In this document: positions 13,922 to 17,226 of the stretch, in pieces
Numbering within the stretch: the first letter of the stretch is position 1
How the letters are laid out: the number at the start of each line of letters is the position of its first letter
NCBI GenBank assembly: GCA_046714215.1
Contig: JBKKBM010000274.1
Coordinates: 1-17,226 of the forward strand
DNA: 17,226 bases
Direction of reading: 5' to 3'
From: DATLCI01 sp046714215
GTDB lineage: Bacteria > Acidobacteriota > Terriglobia > Terriglobales > Acidobacteriaceae
The notes under the pieces: model-generated
Databases searched by the model: none
Told to the model about the DNA's origin: nothing
Seen by the model: the letters and a program-made list of their open reading frames with translations, nothing else
Program-made: the position numbers and the translations under genes

Positions 13922-15520
13922 TCAGCGCAAGGCGTCCGCGACCCTGCCACTCTCGATCAACTCTGCCACTTTCGCAAAGTCTCCGGCGAGCACGCGGTCC
14001 TTTTCTACTCTGGCTGTGACCGACCGAATGGCCGCGTGGGCAGCCTGGCCCCGTTTGCTGGTGGTCAGCGGAGCGCGCATATCCAGTGCCTGGGCGGCGG
14101 CGGTGGCTTCGATGGCGAGAACATTGCGCGTATTAGTCACGACGCGCTTCAGCTTGATGGCGCCGCCCATGCCCATGGAGACGTAATCCTCTTTGTTACC
14201 CGAGGTCGTGATGGAATCGACTGACGACGGATGCGCCAAACCCTTGTTCTCGCTGACCAGGGCGGCGGCCGTGACCTGCGGCATCATGAAGCCGGAGTTG
14301 AGGCCGGCGCCGTCGGCGAGGAATGGCGGCAGCCCTTCGCTCAAAGCGGGATTCACTAGGCGTTCGATGCGTCGCTCGGAAATACCGGCCAGAGCAGTCA
14401 ACACGATGGCGAGATAATCGAGCGCGAAGGCGACGGGCTCGCCGTGAAAGTTTCCGCCGGAGACGATGTCACCCTCCGCGGGCGACGCTTGTCCGATGGT
14501 GGGCTTGGGGCCACCAATCTTCTTCGCCGCCGGGAAGACCAACGGATTGTCGACCGCAGAATTCATCTCTGTCTCAAAGACTTTGCGACAAAAACCAAGC
14601 GTGTCACGGACGGCGCCGTGGACTTGCGGGATGCACCGCAGGGAATAAGCATCCTGCACCCGGGCGCAATCCTTGTGCGACTCGCGCAACAGGCTGCCTT
14701 CGAGCATGCGGCGCAGATTGGCGGCGACCAAGCTCTGGCCGGCATGCGGACGCGCAGTGTGGATACGTTCGTCAAAAGCGGCGTCGGTGCCTTGAAGGGC
14801 GTCGAGCGAGAGGGCGCCTATCACGTCGGCGGAGTCAGCCAGATTCTCCGCGGAGAGCAATGACAGCGCTCCGACCGCAAGCATGGCCTGCGTGCCGTTG
14901 ATGAGCGAAATGGCTTCTTTGGCTTCGAGGACCAGCGGCTTGATCTGAGCGGCCTTGAGCGCAGCGGCGCCCGAAAGCTTCTTGCCGCGGCGCTCCGGCT
15001 TGCCGGGTTCGCGGTTCACGTCTGCGACCATGGCCTCGCCTTCGCCGATAAGGACGAGCGCCAGGTGCGCAAGCGGAGCGAGATCGCCGCTGGCGCCCAC
15101 GCTACCCTGCGAGGGAATCACGGGATGTACGCCGCGGTTGAGCATCTCGCACAGCGTATTGATCACGTCAGGACGAACGCCGGAAAAGCCCTTGGCCAGC
15201 GAGTTCGCGCGGAGCAGGACCATGGCGCGGGTCTCATGCTGCGAAAGCGGCTCTCCCAGGCCGACGGCGTGGGAACGCAACAGATTCACTTGGAGTTCGC
15301 GATTCTGATCCCCGCTGATGCGCACGTCGCTCAGCATGCCCACGCCGGTAGTGATGGCGTAAGCGAGGCGGTCGTTGGCGACCAGGTCATCGACGACGGC
15401 GCGGGCGCGCTCCACGCGCTCGCGGGCGTCGGGATCCAGCAGCACCGGGCGGCGGTCGTAGACCACGTCTTTCAGGTCAGAGAGCGTGAGGTCGTTTCCG
15501 TTGATGTGGAGGGCGTTCAT
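13922..15520 (-). CDS. hutH: Histidine ammonia-lyase
   Basis: HutH removes ammonia from L-histidine to give trans-urocanate, the first step of histidine breakdown, in the cytoplasm. The 532-residue protein is slightly longer than typical (about 510). The self-formed MIO cofactor triad is A143-S144-G145 in GSVGASGDLAPLAH. Y54 (AYAITTGVG) and H84 (LLRSHAVGLGEP) occupy the expected catalytic and substrate-selecting places, which favours histidine over Phe/Tyr. NFHGEPVAFALD and the SSVDSITTSGNKEDYVSMG block are also present. A Lys/Arg-rich insert at about 170-185 (NREPGKPERRGKKLSGAAAL) accounts for part of the extra length. It is 19 bp downstream of the thioesterase gene and last of the - strand run. 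No other hut gene is in the window. Confidence 0.95.
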   Translation of the reverse strand: MNALHINGNDLTLSDLKDVVYDRRPVLLDPDARERVERARAVVDDLVANDRLAYAITTGVGMLSDVRISGDQNRELQVNLLRSHAVGLGEPLSQHETRAMVLLRANSLAKGFSGVRPDVINTLCEMLNRGVHPVIPSQGSVGASGDLAPLAHLALVLIGEGEAMVADVNREPGKPERRGKKLSGAAALKAAQIKPLVLEAKEAISLINGTQAMLAVGALSLLSAENLADSADVIGALSLDALQGTDAAFDERIHTARPHAGQSLVAANLRRMLEGSLLRESHKDCARVQDAYSLRCIPQVHGAVRDTLGFCRKVFETEMNSAVDNPLVFPAAKKIGGPKPTIGQASPAEGDIVSGGNFHGEPVAFALDYLAIVLTALAGISERRIERLVNPALSEGLPPFLADGAGLNSGFMMPQVTAAALVSENKGLAHPSSVDSITTSGNKEDYVSMGMGGAIKLKRVVTNTRNVLAIEATAAAQALDMRAPLTTSKRGQAAHAAIRSVTARVEKDRVLAGDFAKVAELIESGRVADALR

Positions 15521-15539
15521 TATTTGGTTGGCTGGTCGG

Positions 15540-15962
15540 CTATTTTCCCACTGCGGCGGCGAATGCGGCAGCGTATTTTTTCGGCAAAGCTACTTTCTCG
15601 AACTTTGAGTTTACCGTGATGTGATTAGTCTCGCCCTCGGCCAGCAAAGTCTGGTCCGCCGCGCGTACCACTACATAGGTGAAATGCAGCATCGAGCCGC
15701 GGACGTTCTTCAACGTGGTGCGGATGATGATCTCGTCGTCATAATACGCAGGCGACTTGTAGCGGCAGCGGACATCGACTACTGCGAAGTGGCAGTCATC
15801 GTTGAGTTCAACGTCGCGATAGTTGAAACCGAGTTGGCGCAGCATCTCCACGCGTCCTACTTCGAACCAGATGATGAAGTTGGAATGGTAGACCACCTTC
15901 ATTTGATCGGTCTCGGCGTAGCGAACGCGGACGCGGGCCTCAGCGGTGAGCTGTTTCATCAT
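15540..15962 (-). CDS. Acyl-CoA thioesterase, YbgC/4HBT hotdog family
   Basis: A 140-residue single hotdog-fold protein. RYAETDQMKVVYHSNFIIWFEVGR (residues 14-37) is the family's active-site loop, with D19 as the catalytic acid and H26 in VYH. Such proteins hydrolyse short or branched acyl-CoA or hydroxybenzoyl-CoA thioesters; the acyl substrate here is unknown. K22 stands where the family nearly always has Gly (DxxGVVYH), an unusual change beside the active site. The start is ATG 15962, whose A is shared with the TAA stop of the hydratase gene (TAATG), so translation is probably coupled; a second ATG follows at 15959. The neighbours suggest a role in releasing acyl-CoA intermediates, which is inference. 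It is not in the tol-pal context of classical ybgC. Confidence 0.87.
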   Translation of the reverse strand: MMKQLTAEARVRVRYAETDQMKVVYHSNFIIWFEVGRVEMLRQLGFNYRDVELNDDCHFAVVDVRCRYKSPAYYDDEIIIRTTLKNVRGSMLHFTYVVVRAADQTLLAEGETNHITVNSKFEKVALPKKYAAAFAAAVGK

Positions 15963-16750
15963 TATTTGCCCGTCCACACCGGCTTGCGCTTCTCCAGGAA
16001 GGACATTACACCTTCTTTGAAGTCCGCCGTGCTGCGGATGCGCGCGTTGTCTTCGATGGCGGCGGAGACTTGCGCGTCTAGCTGGTCTTTGATGAAACCG
16101 TTAATGAGACGCTTCGTCGCTCGGACCGACGACGGACTGTTTTCCAGCAGCAGCTTCGCCAACTCGTGCACGCGCGGCATGAGATTCTCCGGCGCCACGA
16201 TCTCGTTGACCAGTCCGTAGCGATGAGCTTCCGCGGCGTCGAAGAGGCGCGCCGTCATTAATAGGTCGCGGGCGATCTTGTGTCCCACCTGCATCACGAG
16301 AAACGATGAAACGATTGCGGGAACAAAGCCGATGCGGACTTCCGTATAACCGAACTTCGCCTCCGGCACCGCAATGGTGAAGTCACACATGGTGGCGATG
16401 CCAGTACCGCCGGCGATGGCGGCGCCGTTTACCGCGGCAATGGTGGGCTTGGGGAAGTCATATACGCCGCGGAAGAGGCGGGCCATCGTGGCGGAGTCGG
16501 CCACGTTCTGGTCGTGCGACTTGCCCATCAGTCCCTTGAGGTCTTCGAGATCAAGCCCGGCGCAGAAAGCTTTACCCGCGCCAGTAATGATGAGTACCTG
16601 CGAGTTCTCAGACTTTTCCACCTCGGCCAGCGCGGCCATCAAGTCGGCAACCAGTTCGAAGCTTACCGCGTTGCGCTTTTCCGGACGGTTGAGGGTGATG
16701 GTGGCGACGTTGGCGGCTTCAGAGAGTAAAAGAGTTTTGTATTCGCTCAT
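15962..16750 (-). CDS. Enoyl-CoA hydratase/isomerase family protein (possible methylglutaconyl-CoA hydratase)
   Basis: A 262-residue crotonase-fold enzyme of normal length. Oxyanion-hole elements are GAGKAFCAGLDLEDL (57-71) and NGAAIAGGTGIATMCD (108-123). E137 (YTEVRIGF) aligns with the second catalytic Glu of crotonase (E164 of rat), but the first catalytic Glu (E144) is G117 here. That pattern occurs in isomerases and other crotonase branches, so simple hydratase chemistry is uncertain. The adjacent upstream HMG-CoA lyase gene, 17 bp away, suggests the leucine pathway, in which methylglutaconyl-CoA hydratase feeds HMG-CoA to the lyase; this is context inference. ATG 16750 starts the normal MSEYKTLLLSE beginning. 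Its stop overlaps the thioesterase start. Confidence 0.88.
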   Translation of the reverse strand: MSEYKTLLLSEAANVATITLNRPEKRNAVSFELVADLMAALAEVEKSENSQVLIITGAGKAFCAGLDLEDLKGLMGKSHDQNVADSATMARLFRGVYDFPKPTIAAVNGAAIAGGTGIATMCDFTIAVPEAKFGYTEVRIGFVPAIVSSFLVMQVGHKIARDLLMTARLFDAAEAHRYGLVNEIVAPENLMPRVHELAKLLLENSPSSVRATKRLINGFIKDQLDAQVSAAIEDNARIRSTADFKEGVMSFLEKRKPVWTGK

Positions 16751-16767
16751 AGGTTCACGCTTTGCAA

Positions 16768-17226
16768 TTATTCGGTAAATTCGCCGGCGATGTCGGCCGA
16801 CTGGCTGATGACGTTGTCCAACGACTTCTTGATGGGCGGAGCGATGCCGCGCTCGGCCAGCGCCTCCAGCACCCGCTCGGTGGCGATATTGCCGACGAGG
16901 TCATCTTGCGCAAAGGGACATCCACCCATGCCGCCGATGGCGGAGTCAAAGCGACGGCATCCGGCGTCGTAGGCCGCGAGGATTTTGGCTTTGGCTTCCT
17001 CGCGGCGACTGTGCAAGTGCGCGCCGATCTCCAATTTTTCGTGACGCGCGATCACGGCTTTCAATAACGCAGAAATAGTCGACGCGTCAGCGGTGCCCAC
17101 TGTATCCGCGAGTGAGACTTGGCGGATATCCATGTCAGCGATCAGGCCAACGGCTTCGATCACCTCATCCTCATTCCACAAATCGCCATAAGGATTGCCA
17201 AAGGCCATGGAGATGTACGCGACAAC
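16768..17226 (-). CDS. Hydroxymethylglutaryl-CoA lyase (5' end outside window)
   Basis: The C-terminal 152 residues of an HMG-CoA lyase, a TIM-barrel enzyme splitting HMG-CoA into acetoacetate and acetyl-CoA. The frame is open to the window edge and reads VVAYISMAFGNPYGD before the first internal Met, so the gene continues beyond base 17226. Metal-binding H70 and H72 (AHLHSRREEA, fragment numbering), C103 in the glycine-rich catalytic loop IGGMGGCPFAQDD and N113 in GNIATE match the family; the His-to-Cys spacing is as in characterised lyases, and the loop has one extra residue before GN. This points to HMG-CoA lyase rather than isopropylmalate or homocitrate synthase. It is the first visible gene of the catabolic run. 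Confidence 0.92.
   Translation of the reverse strand, partial: VVAYISMAFGNPYGDLWNEDEVIEAVGLIADMDIRQVSLADTVGTADASTISALLKAVIARHEKLEIGAHLHSRREEAKAKILAAYDAGCRRFDSAIGGMGGCPFAQDDLVGNIATERVLEALAERGIAPPIKKSLDNVISQSADIAGEFTE

Overview
The window is high-GC chromosomal DNA. Protein style and gene order suggest an acidobacterium of the Terriglobia type: a carboxypeptidase-regulatory-domain TonB receptor, a zinc-ribbon XRE regulator, and an uppS-cdsA-dxr-rseP-ispG block. The taxonomic call is an inference from family knowledge, because no 16S rRNA or other marker is present. I found no tRNA, rRNA, CRISPR array, transposase or phage gene. No gene-free stretch exceeds about 225 bases.

Layout. (1) 1-1434: two oligo/dipeptide ABC-transporter permease genes facing each other, the 3' part of a DppB-type gene on + and a DppC-type gene on -. 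(2) 1647-2803, + strand: a secreted CAP/SCP-domain protein, then a 42-residue one-helix membrane peptide. (3) 2940-9644, all on -: uppS, cdsA, dxr and rseP, then a terminator, a stand-alone receiver protein, a degenerate pseudo-receiver, ispG and a terminator. This block couples isoprenoid precursor synthesis (Dxr, IspG), the undecaprenyl carrier (UppS), phospholipid precursor synthesis (CdsA) and envelope-stress proteolysis (RseP). (4) 9800-12547, + strand: a small exported HxH/CxxC protein followed by a TonB-dependent receptor, ending in a strong terminator. (5) 12624-13908: an XRE regulator with an N-terminal zinc ribbon (-), divergent from an HD-domain phosphohydrolase (+). (6) 13922-17226, all on -, tightly packed: HMG-CoA lyase (5' end outside the window), a crotonase-fold enoyl-CoA hydratase, a YbgC-like acyl-CoA thioesterase and histidine ammonia-lyase. 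This looks like an amino-acid (leucine/histidine) breakdown operon.

Most genes are recognisable housekeeping or catabolic families. The least ordinary parts are the receiver/pseudo-receiver pair inside the isoprenoid/envelope cluster, the convergent permease pair with an 18-bp perfect palindrome beside one start codon, the small metal-ligand-rich exported protein paired with the TonB receptor, and the zinc-ribbon/XRE regulator. I do not see a convincing complete novel system; the findings are leads of moderate strength.
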